Source of the DNA: Candidatus Saccharimonadota bacterium
GTDB taxonomy: Bacteria; Patescibacteriota; Saccharimonadia; Saccharimonadales; Saccharimonadaceae
NCBI GenBank assembly: GCA_017540545.1
Contig: JAFYAV010000001.1
Coordinates: forward strand, 124,001-188,000
Direction of reading: 5' to 3'
DNA length: 64,000 bases
Of this stretch, positions 49,433-58,486 are shown piece by piece (position 1 is the first letter of the stretch; the number at the start of each line of letters is the position of its first letter). The notes under the pieces are model-generated. The model was given only the letters and a program-made list of their open reading frames with translations, had not been told where the DNA came from and did not search any database. Made by a program: the position numbers and the translations under genes.

Positions 49433-49930
49433 TTAGCTCTGTAAGGCACTGAGCACGAAGCTGACAATTGCAAACGCTAGAATGGCAATTACAAGACCAA
49501 TGATGCCATAGAGAATCGTATCCTTGCCTTTCTTAACCTTAGCAGCGTCACCCTGCGAAGTGGCATAATTCACACCACCGATGATGATCATGATAACTGC
49601 TACCATGCCTACTGCAAAAATTACCGTAGTAATGATAGTCCTAATCATATCGTTAAGGTCGCTATCGTTACAGGTATCAGGGTTAGCCGCAAGCGTACCC
49701 GCCTGAGCGCAGTCATGGGAGGTCTTAGCATAAATACTGTGGTATTCATCATTAACCTTTATGCGCTGACAATATATGTAACCGTCGCCAGGATTATCGA
49801 TAGCTAGGTTAGGGTACTTGTTTCCTTCTCCAACACAAGAATCAAGCGCACTCGCAAAGGACCCACCCAACATAACCGTTGCGAAGGCCACCAACACAAA
49901 CGCTCTCGCTAATTTGCCAACTTTTTTCAT
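49433..49930 (-). CDS. VirB2/TrbC-like pilin (paralogue 4)
   Basis: 165 codons with a cleavable signal (MKKVGKLARAFVLVAFATVMLGGSFASA), a longer Cys-containing mature N-terminal region (~75 residues, five Cys, possible disulfides), and the two-helix pilin unit with loop SQGDAAKVKKGKDTILYGIIGL. The Cys-rich segment is absent from most of the other paralogues. A ribosome binding site AAGGAG lies upstream. Confidence 0.72.
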   Translation of the reverse strand: MKKVGKLARAFVLVAFATVMLGGSFASALDSCVGEGNKYPNLAIDNPGDGYIYCQRIKVNDEYHSIYAKTSHDCAQAGTLAANPDTCNDSDLNDMIRTIITTVIFAVGMVAVIMIIIGGVNYATSQGDAAKVKKGKDTILYGIIGLVIAILAFAIVSFVLSALQS

Positions 49931-50006
49931 TAACTTTCTCCTTACTTATTTAAACGAAAAAACTTTAGTTTAATTCTATCATATTACAACATTATTTGTA
50001 TATAAA

Positions 50007-50306
50007 TTATAGTCCCTTCATTACAAAGCTTACTATTGCGAACGCCGACAAAGAAACGACTAAACCAATAATTCCATAAAAAATTGTACTTTTCGCCTTC
50101 TGAATCTTTCCAGCATCGCCTTGTGAAATAATATAGAAAATACCGCCAACTACTATCATCATAACTGCTACAATTCCAACGACCGCAAACACCGTTGAAA
50201 GGATATTCTTCACGGATGCTTCCAGGGCGATATCTCCACCTTCAACTTGTCTGACTTGCCCGCCAATGTCAACATTTGCCAATATGGTTTTAATTCTATC
50301 CATCAT
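50007..50306 (-). CDS. VirB2/TrbC-like pilin (paralogue 5)
   Basis: 99 codons from the ATG at 50306 (MMDRIKTILANVDIGGQVRQ; second ATG equally plausible); GAGGAG precedes it. Two helices with the loop SQGDAGKIQKAKSTIFYGIIGL. The shortest paralogue, without a signal peptide. A GTG at 50321 in frame is unlikely. Confidence 0.7.
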   Translation of the reverse strand: MMDRIKTILANVDIGGQVRQVEGGDIALEASVKNILSTVFAVVGIVAVMMIVVGGIFYIISQGDAGKIQKAKSTIFYGIIGLVVSLSAFAIVSFVMKGL

Positions 50307-50342
50307 TATTACTCCTCTCACTTATCCTCACCAAGTTATGTT

Positions 50343-51095
50343 CTACGCGCCTCCGTTAATCGCACCGACCACCAAGTTCACAATTGCTGCCGCCAACAAT
50401 GTGATAATCAAACCAATTGCCGCGTTCATAATTGTATTTTTCGCAATTGTAGTCTTTTGTGGCTCGCCCGTACTTGTAACATACGCAATGCCGCCCATCA
50501 CCATAATAACCGCACATACAATACCCGCCCACAAAAACGCCGTATTAAACAATGATGCCGCAAAGGTTTTGTCATTTGCTGCTGCACCAGATGTGACATC
50601 AACGATAGCGCCCGAAATTAGGGAAGCGGTCATACAAAGAGCAATACCAATTAAGGCATTCGTAATGGTCTTTTTTCCACTAGCTACCTTGCCAGCGTCA
50701 CCTCTCGATAACATGTATTGATAGCCGCCCCAAACTACGAAGCCAACACAGACATAGCCCGCCACCTGCAAAACCATCGTAACGAGATTCAATACAATTA
50801 GCCAAATCATCGAGCGAATCTCACTCTCATTCTCAGGCTGTTTACCCTCACAGACCGCTTTTACATTGTCATACCATGCCCTGAGCCCCATAAAATGGCT
50901 GCTACTACAGTTCACTGTCGACGTAGCACTTGAATCTTTACTGCCACCATCCTTGCTATCAGTTCCTCCACTCTTCTTTTCGGTCGCTATCGTTACTGAC
51001 GGTTTGCTGGCGTAGGCATCTACGTCAACAAGCATTCCGCACGAAACGGCCGCCAAAGCAATCGCAAAACCCAATACTACAAATTTTCTCTTCAT
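50343..51095 (-). CDS. tandem double VirB2/TrbC-like pilin
   Basis: 250 codons. Signal peptide (MKRKFVVLGFAIALAAVSCGM), a Ser/Thr-rich polar segment, then two successive pilin units: unit 1 near GGYQYMLSRGDAGKVASGKK and unit 2 near GGIAYVTSTGEPQKTTIAKN, each followed by the I-GL-hydrophobic helix. Four membrane helices in total, as if two pilins had fused in tandem. Lies between paralogues 5 and 6 in the same direction. Confidence 0.75.
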   Translation of the reverse strand: MKRKFVVLGFAIALAAVSCGMLVDVDAYASKPSVTIATEKKSGGTDSKDGGSKDSSATSTVNCSSSHFMGLRAWYDNVKAVCEGKQPENESEIRSMIWLIVLNLVTMVLQVAGYVCVGFVVWGGYQYMLSRGDAGKVASGKKTITNALIGIALCMTASLISGAIVDVTSGAAANDKTFAASLFNTAFLWAGIVCAVIMVMGGIAYVTSTGEPQKTTIAKNTIMNAAIGLIITLLAAAIVNLVVGAINGGA

Positions 51096-51097
51096 TT

Positions 51098-51571
51098 TTA
51101 TATCCTCTCTATATTAATCACTCCAGCATCTTGCGCAAAATTGGCTGCCTCCTCGTCTGGTACAAGTAGTAAAATTACTCCCGCACCTATTGCCCATATT
51201 ACAACACCAATCACTATCTCTAATATGCGAGTCTTGGCTTTTGTAACTTGCGCCTGATTGCCTTGAGCCGTCATAATCATATACGCGCACACAATCAGAC
51301 CAATCGTCGTTAATACCCCAATCCCTACAGATAAAACACTAATTGCAAACCTCAAAAGATCTTTTATTGTCTTTTCACCATCACTTCTAGCCGGTTCGCA
51401 AAAACCCTCCAAGATAGTCGCACACTCTTGCTCATTCGCCGGCTCCACCTCGGCATTAGCCGGCGCCCCCTCGGCCCAAACTTGCCCACTCCCAACCAGT
51501 ATTGCCGCCGCCCCCACAACCATCGCCGCTTTTTTCAACAGCCGCTTAACCTGCATATATCTTTCTTTCAT
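51098..51571 (-). CDS. VirB2/TrbC-like pilin (paralogue 7)
   Basis: 157 codons with a signal-like N terminus (KKAAMVVGAAAILVGSGQVWA) and two helices with the loop TAQGNQAQVTKAKTRILEIVIGVVI, a diverged version of the pilin unit; an acidic mature start and a Cys pair precede the helices. The start could be the ATG at 51571 or 51556. Ends 2 nt before the double-pilin gene, so the two are probably one operon. Confidence 0.7.
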   Translation of the reverse strand: MKERYMQVKRLLKKAAMVVGAAAILVGSGQVWAEGAPANAEVEPANEQECATILEGFCEPARSDGEKTIKDLLRFAISVLSVGIGVLTTIGLIVCAYMIMTAQGNQAQVTKAKTRILEIVIGVVIWAIGAGVILLLVPDEEAANFAQDAGVINIERI

Positions 51572-51599
51572 CTAATATCGCGTGTCTATCTATAGCGAC

Positions 51600-51611
51600 A
51601 TTATAACATAA
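51600..51611 (-). promoter_or_regulatory. extended -10 promoter (TTATGTTATAAT)
   Basis: Minus-strand TTATGTTATAAT 29 nt before paralogue 7. It is divergent from the virB6-like promoter at 51676 and shares its pattern with 16134 and 49362. Confidence 0.6.
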
Positions 51612-51675
51612 GCAGTCGCTTTTTCTAGGAGAGCAGGGTATAATTGATTTTTCAGCAGAATAACCCTTATAGCAC

Positions 51676-51704
51676 TTGACGAAAAAGCTTATGTGTGATA
51701 TAAT
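51676..51704 (+). promoter_or_regulatory. promoter of the virB6-like gene
   Basis: TTGACG-N17-TATAAT, ending 9 nt before the ATG, so the mRNA is nearly leaderless. Confidence 0.85.
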
Positions 51705-51713
51705 AAGATAGCT

Positions 51714-54632
51714 ATGGGAAGGTGGCTCAAAAATACAATCCTATCTGTTCTGGCAACCATTATCAGCGTTAATGCTGTAGCCAGTCCGGTTTTTGCTACC
51801 ACTACGAATCCCACCGAAACTACTCCAAACACTTCCACTACTGCTCCAACCACCGACGGTACCACTACTCCAAATACCACCACTCCACCTACTAACAACA
51901 CTACTACTCCAAGTACCACCACCCCCTCTACTAACAACGCTACTACTCCAAGTACCGGCAACACAACTAATGAAGAAGAGACTGCAGACGAAAACGAGTC
52001 TACGGATGAGACAAAAAGCCCAACCTGCTATGACCAGGTTGGCGGTATTGGCTGGCTCGTCTGTCCAGGCTCCGTTTTCTTTGCCAATGTCATTGACGGC
52101 TCCTACAATATCCTAGAGAATCTCCTTCGCGTTAATCCGCTGCCTAGTGACCCCAAGTCACCCGTTCATGTCGTCTGGGACTATATCAGAGGTATCACTA
52201 ACCTCGTCTTCGTCATCTTCTTCCTTGTTATTATTTTCTCGCAGCTAACTGGCTTTGGCATAACCAACTACGGTATCAAACGCATGCTACCTCGGCTTAT
52301 CGTCGCCGCAATTTTGATCAACCTTAGCTACACTATCTGTACGTTAGCGGTCGATCTTAGCAATATTCTCGGCATCGCCCTGCGCAGTGTCTTCGCAAAT
52401 ATTGAAACAGCCGCTATTACAAACGGCACCATCAATGAACAAATCGCTAGCATATCTTTCGCTGGCATTGTCGCCACTATCCTTGGCGTGGGGACAATCG
52501 GTACCGCCGCCACCCTCGCCTTTGCCGGAGGCATTGCTGGTCTTATCTGGCTTTTGATACCTATCATTTTCGCTGGCGCCATTGCTATTATTTCTGCCGT
52601 CATTACCATGGCCGCTCGTCAAGCGCTTATCTTCCTCCTCGTCATGATTTCGCCACTCGCATTCGTCTGTTATCTGCTACCAAATACCGAAAGATGGTTC
52701 CGTCTCTGGTATCAGATGTTCTTCCGCATGATATTCTTCTATCCGCTATTCAGCATCCTCTATGGCGCATCGCAACTAGCAGGCTTCGTCACCATCACGT
52801 CCGCCACTAGCTGGATTGGCGTTGTTCTCGGTATTGCAATTCAAGTTTTACCTCTATTCTTCGCCATACCACTCATGCGCATGTCTGGCACTGTCTTAGG
52901 AGGCATCGATGGCCTCGTTCGTCGTGCAACCGATCCGGCCACTGGCCTATTCCGCCGTTATGCCGCAGAAAACCAAGCACTTGCTCGCGCCCGCCAGCTC
53001 AATAGCACAAACAACATTCCGCATAATCGTCTAGCTCGTTGGCTCGAACAACGCCGCACCAACCGCGAATTCGACCTCCAACATACGCTCGCCAACAACA
53101 AGGACACCTACATGACTCGAGCCGCCACCGGTATGATTCATGGCCGTGGCCACGACCGTCGTCTCGATAGACGCGGCATCCGTTACTACAATATGATAGA
53201 GCAGAAATTCCGCAATACGATCGAGCGCACCCAGTTCGAGACTGACATGGACGAAGGCTTTAGCACGAGCGCAGCACTCGGCCCAGTTGGCAAAGCTCGA
53301 ATCACTAGAATCAATGAAGCATTTGGCAGAGATGTCGTCGATGACGCTATCACCAAAGCTCGCCAACGCAGCGTTACCCGTCAGAACACCGCCGACCGCG
53401 CCGACAAAATCCGCGCCGCCCTCAGCGACGAAAACGAACGCGTCAATAGCGATATCTACAGACAAGTCACTGACGCCTTCCGTCGCGACAGAAACTCCAA
53501 CGACGCCGACGAGAAACTCAAAGTCAAACGCGCCGTCAACGACGTTCTCGCCGAAGCTATTTCCCAAAAGAGCCGCGTCGACTCCGAAATGGAAGCCAAT
53601 TATCTTGCACTCTACGATGCCTCCCCATCCGGTAGCTATAACATGAGGCAGCTCATCGACGCCATTACTGACACCAAAGATTACAACTCCGCTAAAGCCG
53701 CACTTCTCACAATGGCCAAGCGTGGTGACCATGGCGATATTATCGAGACTCTTACCAAATATTCCGATAAAATCGCAGACGACTACACTATGCAGAAGAA
53801 TCTCTCCGACGCCTGTCTTGCCCTCAAGAATGATAACCTCTATGTCTGGGCTTGGGCTAAAGCCAACATGATTCGTCGTAGCATGAGCGAACGCAACGAT
53901 CCCAATAACACAGCGGACAATGTTGCCCCATACATTGATTTCAAGACCTTCCTCCAGGGCAAATATATGGCTGGCGATGGAACTAGCGCTCAGGCCAAAG
54001 ACAATATTCAAAAGGCCACTCTACAACAGATCTTCGATGACCTCAGCAGCTGGGCACCTGTAGCCTCCCAAGACCGCACCGTATATAAACAAATCTTCAA
54101 GATGATTGAGGACGGTACTATTCCTATACCAGTCGACGCGAACGGCAATGAAACCATCCTCCCGCTTCTCATACCAGAAAAGCACTTCCGTACTGCTGCC
54201 GTCTCTGGCCTCATGGACGGCGAACAGCTCGCCATGCACGACCGACAGCTCCTCGGCGGATTTAGCCTTGCGAAATTTGGAAGCGACCCTCTACATCCAA
54301 CCTTTGGTAATCAAAGCGAATTCTTCAGAGACCACCAGGCTGCCATTCATGCCAGAATTATTAGTTATCTCAACAACATGGTACAAAGCCAGCTGGCTAC
54401 ATCTAAGAGTTCAACTATTAAGGGCATCAACGCCGCCTTACTCGAAATGAATCCAGCTAACGCCGAAGTCAAAATAGTCATGGGGAAGGAAATGTTGGTT
54501 AGCAGGGAGCTACTTAATCTCCCGTCCGTCCAAGCCATGGTTAATGGTCTCAATAAACCAAATGCCACCCACCAACGCACTGCTATGAATAAAGAAGTCC
54601 GCGAAATGCTTGGCGTTAATACTGATTGGTAG
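51714..54632 (+). CDS. VirB6/TrbL-like T4SS membrane protein
   Basis: 972 codons. Signal peptide, Thr/Pro/Asn-rich stalk (~residues 25-105), then 6-8 membrane helices (residues ~155-400) with the VirB6/TrbL-like stretch (AARQALIFLLVMISPLAFVCYLLPNTERWFRLWYQMFFRM), followed by a large helical cytoplasmic region (~400-970) with Arg-rich and Asp-rich stretches. VirB6/TrbL forms the inner-membrane channel of type IV secretion systems. It heads the plus-strand T4SS operon, with PrgI-like, VirB4-like and other genes downstream. Near-leaderless start. Confidence 0.85.
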   Translation: MGRWLKNTILSVLATIISVNAVASPVFATTTNPTETTPNTSTTAPTTDGTTTPNTTTPPTNNTTTPSTTTPSTNNATTPSTGNTTNEEETADENESTDETKSPTCYDQVGGIGWLVCPGSVFFANVIDGSYNILENLLRVNPLPSDPKSPVHVVWDYIRGITNLVFVIFFLVIIFSQLTGFGITNYGIKRMLPRLIVAAILINLSYTICTLAVDLSNILGIALRSVFANIETAAITNGTINEQIASISFAGIVATILGVGTIGTAATLAFAGGIAGLIWLLIPIIFAGAIAIISAVITMAARQALIFLLVMISPLAFVCYLLPNTERWFRLWYQMFFRMIFFYPLFSILYGASQLAGFVTITSATSWIGVVLGIAIQVLPLFFAIPLMRMSGTVLGGIDGLVRRATDPATGLFRRYAAENQALARARQLNSTNNIPHNRLARWLEQRRTNREFDLQHTLANNKDTYMTRAATGMIHGRGHDRRLDRRGIRYYNMIEQKFRNTIERTQFETDMDEGFSTSAALGPVGKARITRINEAFGRDVVDDAITKARQRSVTRQNTADRADKIRAALSDENERVNSDIYRQVTDAFRRDRNSNDADEKLKVKRAVNDVLAEAISQKSRVDSEMEANYLALYDASPSGSYNMRQLIDAITDTKDYNSAKAALLTMAKRGDHGDIIETLTKYSDKIADDYTMQKNLSDACLALKNDNLYVWAWAKANMIRRSMSERNDPNNTADNVAPYIDFKTFLQGKYMAGDGTSAQAKDNIQKATLQQIFDDLSSWAPVASQDRTVYKQIFKMIEDGTIPIPVDANGNETILPLLIPEKHFRTAAVSGLMDGEQLAMHDRQLLGGFSLAKFGSDPLHPTFGNQSEFFRDHQAAIHARIISYLNNMVQSQLATSKSSTIKGINAALLEMNPANAEVKIVMGKEMLVSRELLNLPSVQAMVNGLNKPNATHQRTAMNKEVREMLGVNTDW

Positions 54633-54672
54633 ATGATAGCACTCATGCCAGAACAAACATTAACGATTATGC

Positions 54673-54678
54673 TAAAAT
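54673..54678 (+). promoter_or_regulatory. -10 box of the PrgI-like gene
   Basis: TAAAAT ending 6 nt before the ATG at 54685. Confidence 0.4.
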
Positions 54679-54684
54679 ATAGGT

Positions 54685-55656
54685 ATGGCTCAGTATAAGG
54701 TCCCACAAGATGTTGAGGCCGACGATAAACTCCTCGGGCCGTTTACTTTCCGCCAATTCGTCTACCTTATGATTATAGGTGGCTTGATTGGACTTGGTGT
54801 TTTACTCTGGGGAGTTTTTCCACCTCTAATTATCGTATTGGTTCCACCAATACTACTTCTTGGTGCCCTCGCATTGCCGCTCAAAAAAGACCAGCCAATG
54901 GAAACTTATCTTTCTGCAGTCGTATCATTCTACCTTAAGCCCCATATCCGCATCTGGGAACCTGGCGAACCAGAATCGACCATTGTCATTACGGCTCCAA
55001 AGCAGAAAGAAGAGAAGCGCACTAAAAATCTCGACCAAGAAGAGGCCATGCACCGTCTTTCCTTCCTTGCCGACATTATCGACACCGAAGGTTATGCCAT
55101 CAAAGGTGTCACCCCTAGCTCTGGCGTCAAAGCAGAAATCTACGCCGAAGCAAGCAATACTCTCGACATGTTCGACGATCCTACATCTAGTAACAATTCC
55201 ATTTCGCAGACCCTCCAAGATAACGCCTCCGTTCGCTACGATAATGCAGTAAACCACATGTACGCAGAAGCTAATAACTCTCAAACACCACAGCAATCTA
55301 CGACTGCTCAATCTTCCACTCAACCGCAAGCCTCATCATCAACCCAACCAATTACAACTCAACCTTTCAACCCCCAACCGCCCGCACTCCCAGATAATCC
55401 AATCGCCAATACTAACCCGCTTAGCGATGCAGCCATCAGAACTAACGACACCATCGTCAAGCCTGACTCCATAGCTGCCGAAATCGAAGCCGCAAAAGCC
55501 GAATCAGCCTCAACAGATAGTCAACCAGCCCCTGCGCCCGACCCAAATCTACTCAATCTCGCCAATAATAATGACTTTTCTATCGAAACCATCGCCAAAC
55601 AAGCTAAGCGTATCAAAGATCAACAAGAGGATGAAGTGTATATTTCATTACATTAA
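54685..55656 (+). CDS. PrgI-family T4SS membrane protein
   Basis: 323 codons. The N terminus matches the PrgI/VirB3-like domain: YKVPQDVEADDKLLGPFTFRQFVYLMIIGG, then two membrane helices (residues ~25-45, ~50-65), followed by a Pro/Gln/Ser-rich, mostly disordered tail (residues ~190-300). PrgI-family proteins sit beside VirB4 ATPases in Gram-positive-type T4SS loci, as here. The disordered tail is unusual in length and may reach across the cell wall or bind partners. A GTG-started TraC-like gene follows after ~10 nt. Confidence 0.82.
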   Translation: MAQYKVPQDVEADDKLLGPFTFRQFVYLMIIGGLIGLGVLLWGVFPPLIIVLVPPILLLGALALPLKKDQPMETYLSAVVSFYLKPHIRIWEPGEPESTIVITAPKQKEEKRTKNLDQEEAMHRLSFLADIIDTEGYAIKGVTPSSGVKAEIYAEASNTLDMFDDPTSSNNSISQTLQDNASVRYDNAVNHMYAEANNSQTPQQSTTAQSSTQPQASSSTQPITTQPFNPQPPALPDNPIANTNPLSDAAIRTNDTIVKPDSIAAEIEAAKAESASTDSQPAPAPDPNLLNLANNNDFSIETIAKQAKRIKDQQEDEVYISLH

Positions 55657-55665
55657 GGAGTTAAC

Positions 55666-56625
55666 GTGCAACCAAATCAATCACCGATAATACCAAATCA
55701 ACCCACCCAGACGCCCGATGGTGCTATATTGTCTCAGCAACCCACTCAGACGCCCGATGGCGCTATATTGTCTCAGCAACCCACCCAGACGCCCGATGGC
55801 GCTATATTGTCTCAGCAACCCACCGCGCAACAACCCGCTACACCACAAGCCGCCAACGCGGCTCAGCTCAACGCAATAGCATCACAACAACCGACCCAAT
55901 CCGCATCTCAAAAAGAGAATCCAACCTCCACTCAAGCCACCCTCATCATCTCTGAGCTGCGCGACTCCATGGTTATCATGAAAGACGGCTCTTTCCGTGC
56001 CGTAGTTGCGTGTAAATCTATCAACTTCGACCTTATGTCCGAAACCGAGCGCGAAGCTGTCGAATACTCCTACCAAAACTTTTTGAACTCCTTAAATTTC
56101 ACTATCCAAATCCTCATTCGCTCTCAGCGTGTCGATATTGGTCCATATCTCGACCGTCTTTCCGAACTGCGCCGGAATAACGACAACATGCTTCTTGGCA
56201 TCCTCATGGACGACTATATCGATTTCATCGACGAACTATCCAAAGAGGCCAACATTATGGATAAATCCTTCTTCATCGTCGTCCCTTATTACATCTCGTC
56301 CGAGGCCGAAAAAGCCGTCACTCAAACAAAGAACTTTTTCAAGTCACTTAGTCGCGCCAAAGGCCCCACCGTCACCCGCATCGATCGTGCCACTTACGAC
56401 AAAGCCGTCACCGAAATAAACAACCGCGTCGAAGCTGTTATTTCGGGTCTTTTCCAAATTGGCATCCACTCCGTGCGCCTCAGCACAAAGGAACTAGGCC
56501 AACTCTACTACAACTTCAATAACCCAGATACGGCCGTTCGTGAACCACTCGGAGACTTTAATAAACTCGCGCACCTCTACGTTAAAAAAGGCGAGGGAAC
56601 CGCGCCAAGTAAAGGAGAGCAATAA
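55666..56625 (+). CDS. TraC/VirB4 N-terminal-domain protein (separate gene)
   Basis: 319 codons from the GTG at 55666 (AAGGAG upstream). The N-terminal ~60 residues carry three QPTQTPDGAILSQ repeats and are disordered. Residues ~80-315 match the N-terminal domain of TraC/VirB4-type proteins (e.g. IISELRDSMVIMKDGSFRAVV, FTIQILIRSQRVDIGPYL, GLFQIGIHSVRL), but there is no ATPase domain. The ATPase is the next gene, so the usual single protein is split in two. AAAGGAG precedes the next start, 2 nt after this stop. Confidence 0.8.
   Translation: MQPNQSPIIPNQPTQTPDGAILSQQPTQTPDGAILSQQPTQTPDGAILSQQPTAQQPATPQAANAAQLNAIASQQPTQSASQKENPTSTQATLIISELRDSMVIMKDGSFRAVVACKSINFDLMSETEREAVEYSYQNFLNSLNFTIQILIRSQRVDIGPYLDRLSELRRNNDNMLLGILMDDYIDFIDELSKEANIMDKSFFIVVPYYISSEAEKAVTQTKNFFKSLSRAKGPTVTRIDRATYDKAVTEINNRVEAVISGLFQIGIHSVRLSTKELGQLYYNFNNPDTAVREPLGDFNKLAHLYVKKGEGTAPSKGEQ
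55699..55815. repeat. three 39-bp tandem repeats
   Basis: Three near-identical 39-bp units encoding QPTQTPDGAILSQ in the N-terminal region of the TraC-like protein. Confidence 0.9.
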
Positions 56626-56627
56626 TT

Positions 56628-58427
56628 ATGGCAAAAGCTAAGCAACTCAGCGCTGCAGATATCGCCGCTCAGGCACAACTCCAAGAAGAAGTCGAAATCC
56701 AAAAAGCTTTCGAAACGGGTATTACCACCCTTCGCGATCTTATCTCGCCATCCAGCATCGAAATCCACTCCGATTACTTCCGCCTCGGCACCAAATATGG
56801 CCGCACTATCTATGTCTACGGCTATCCACGCATGCTATACACTGGCTGGCTCAGTTCTATCATCAATATCGATGAAGTTATCGACGTTTCCATGTATATT
56901 TATCCCGTCGACACTAGTGTCGTTATGAAGAACCTCACCAAAAAGGTTACTCAGCTCGAAGCTAGCATGAATATTAACAACGAAAAAGGTCGCGTTCGCG
57001 ATCCAGAGCTCGAAGCTGCCATCTCCGATGCTGAAGATCTTCGCGATCAGCTCCAAGTCGGCGCCGAAAAATTCTTCCGATACGGTCTTTATGTAACTAT
57101 TTATGCTGATTCTCTCGACGAACTTCAATTCATCCAGCATAAAATCGAAAATATCTTCGGCCAACAAATGGTCTTCAGTAAAGTCGCTAGCTCTCAGCAA
57201 GAGCAGGGTATGAATAGCACTATGCCACAATGCTCCGACCAACTTCAAATTCGTCGCAACATGAATACAGGCGCCATTTCGACTAGCTTTCCATTCACTT
57301 CGGCCGACCTCACCCAAGAAAAAGGCATTCTTTACGGCGTCAATATGCACAACAATGGTCTCGTCATCTTCGACCGCTTCACGCTAGAGAACGCCAACAT
57401 GGTTGTATTTGCTAAATCTGGTGCAGGTAAATCGTTCACTGTCAAACTCGAAGCACTTCGCTCCATGATGGTTGGCACCGAAATCCTCATCATTGATCCA
57501 GAAAATGAGTATCAAAAACTTTGCGACGCTGTTGGTGGCGCCTATATCCGGCTTAGCCTCAACTCCGATGTCCGCATTAATCCCTTTGACTTACCAAAGG
57601 TTATCGATTCCGAAGACGCCAACGACGCCCTTCGCGCCAACCTCATCACGCTCCATGGTCTTTTCCGCCTCATGCTCGGCAACGGCAATGGCCTCTCCGC
57701 CAACGAAGAAGCCGACCTCGATCAGGCTCTCATAGATACCTACGCACGTGCTGGCATCACTAATGATCCACTCACACACACCGCCACTCCGCCAACTATC
57801 ATGAACCTCTTCGATACCTTACTGCACATGGGCGGCTCTGGCCCTAGCCTCGCGCAACGCCTCCGTAAATACACTACCGGTAGCTTTGCTGGTATTTTCT
57901 CGCAGCAATCAAATATTGATATTAATAACCAAATGGCTGTCTTCAATATCCGCGATCTTGAAGACGAACTACGTCCAGTCGCTATGTACATTGTTCTTTC
58001 GCATATTTGGAATATCGTTCGCGCCCAACAAAAGCGTCGTCTCCTCCTCGTCGACGAGGCCTGGCAGCTCATGAAATATGAAGATTCCGCCAACTTCCTC
58101 TTCAGTCTCGCTAAGCGTGCTCGTAAATACTATCTTGGCCTCACTACGATCACGCAGGATGTTGAAGACTTTATGTCGTCAAAGATGGGCCGCGCTATCG
58201 TCGCCAACTCATCCATGCAGCTCCTTCTTAAGCAATCCGCCTCTGCCGTCGATGTTCTTTCCGATGTCTTCAAACTCACCGCCGAAGAACGCAAACGTCT
58301 CGCTAACTTCCCAGTCGGTCAGGGTCTCTTCTTCGCCGGCCAGAATCACGTCCACATCCAAATTGTCGCTTCCGACACCGAAGAAGATCTTATCACTACC
58401 AACCCAACTGAAACTGCCAAAAAATAG
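56628..58427 (+). CDS. VirB4/TraC-like T4SS ATPase
   Basis: 599 codons. A TraC/VirB4-type N-terminal region (~residues 20-250), Walker A AKSGAGKSF (~residues 262-270), Walker B with DEAWQLM (~470) and the arginine-finger-type region near VLSDVFKLTAEERKRL. Powers substrate transfer or pilus assembly in T4SS. AAAGGAG upstream of the ATG at 56628. The motif set is complete, so activity is likely. It follows the separate TraC N-domain gene, possibly its former own N-terminal half. Confidence 0.9.
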   Translation: MAKAKQLSAADIAAQAQLQEEVEIQKAFETGITTLRDLISPSSIEIHSDYFRLGTKYGRTIYVYGYPRMLYTGWLSSIINIDEVIDVSMYIYPVDTSVVMKNLTKKVTQLEASMNINNEKGRVRDPELEAAISDAEDLRDQLQVGAEKFFRYGLYVTIYADSLDELQFIQHKIENIFGQQMVFSKVASSQQEQGMNSTMPQCSDQLQIRRNMNTGAISTSFPFTSADLTQEKGILYGVNMHNNGLVIFDRFTLENANMVVFAKSGAGKSFTVKLEALRSMMVGTEILIIDPENEYQKLCDAVGGAYIRLSLNSDVRINPFDLPKVIDSEDANDALRANLITLHGLFRLMLGNGNGLSANEEADLDQALIDTYARAGITNDPLTHTATPPTIMNLFDTLLHMGGSGPSLAQRLRKYTTGSFAGIFSQQSNIDINNQMAVFNIRDLEDELRPVAMYIVLSHIWNIVRAQQKRRLLLVDEAWQLMKYEDSANFLFSLAKRARKYYLGLTTITQDVEDFMSSKMGRAIVANSSMQLLLKQSASAVDVLSDVFKLTAEERKRLANFPVGQGLFFAGQNHVHIQIVASDTEEDLITTNPTETAKK

Positions 58428-58475
58428 TTTCTACCTCCATTTACTGTTCGACATCTTCCACAAAATATTGTAGAA

Positions 58476-58481
58476 TATAAT
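58476..58481 (+). promoter_or_regulatory. -10 box of the 921-codon gene (leaderless)
   Basis: TATAAT ending 5 nt before the ATG at 58487. Confidence 0.55.
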
Positions 58482-58486
58482 TATCT

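Noticed and set aside
53031-54011. 326-codon minus-strand frame inside the virB6-like gene
   Set aside because: Antisense shadow of the long coding region; no ribosome binding site and no domain.
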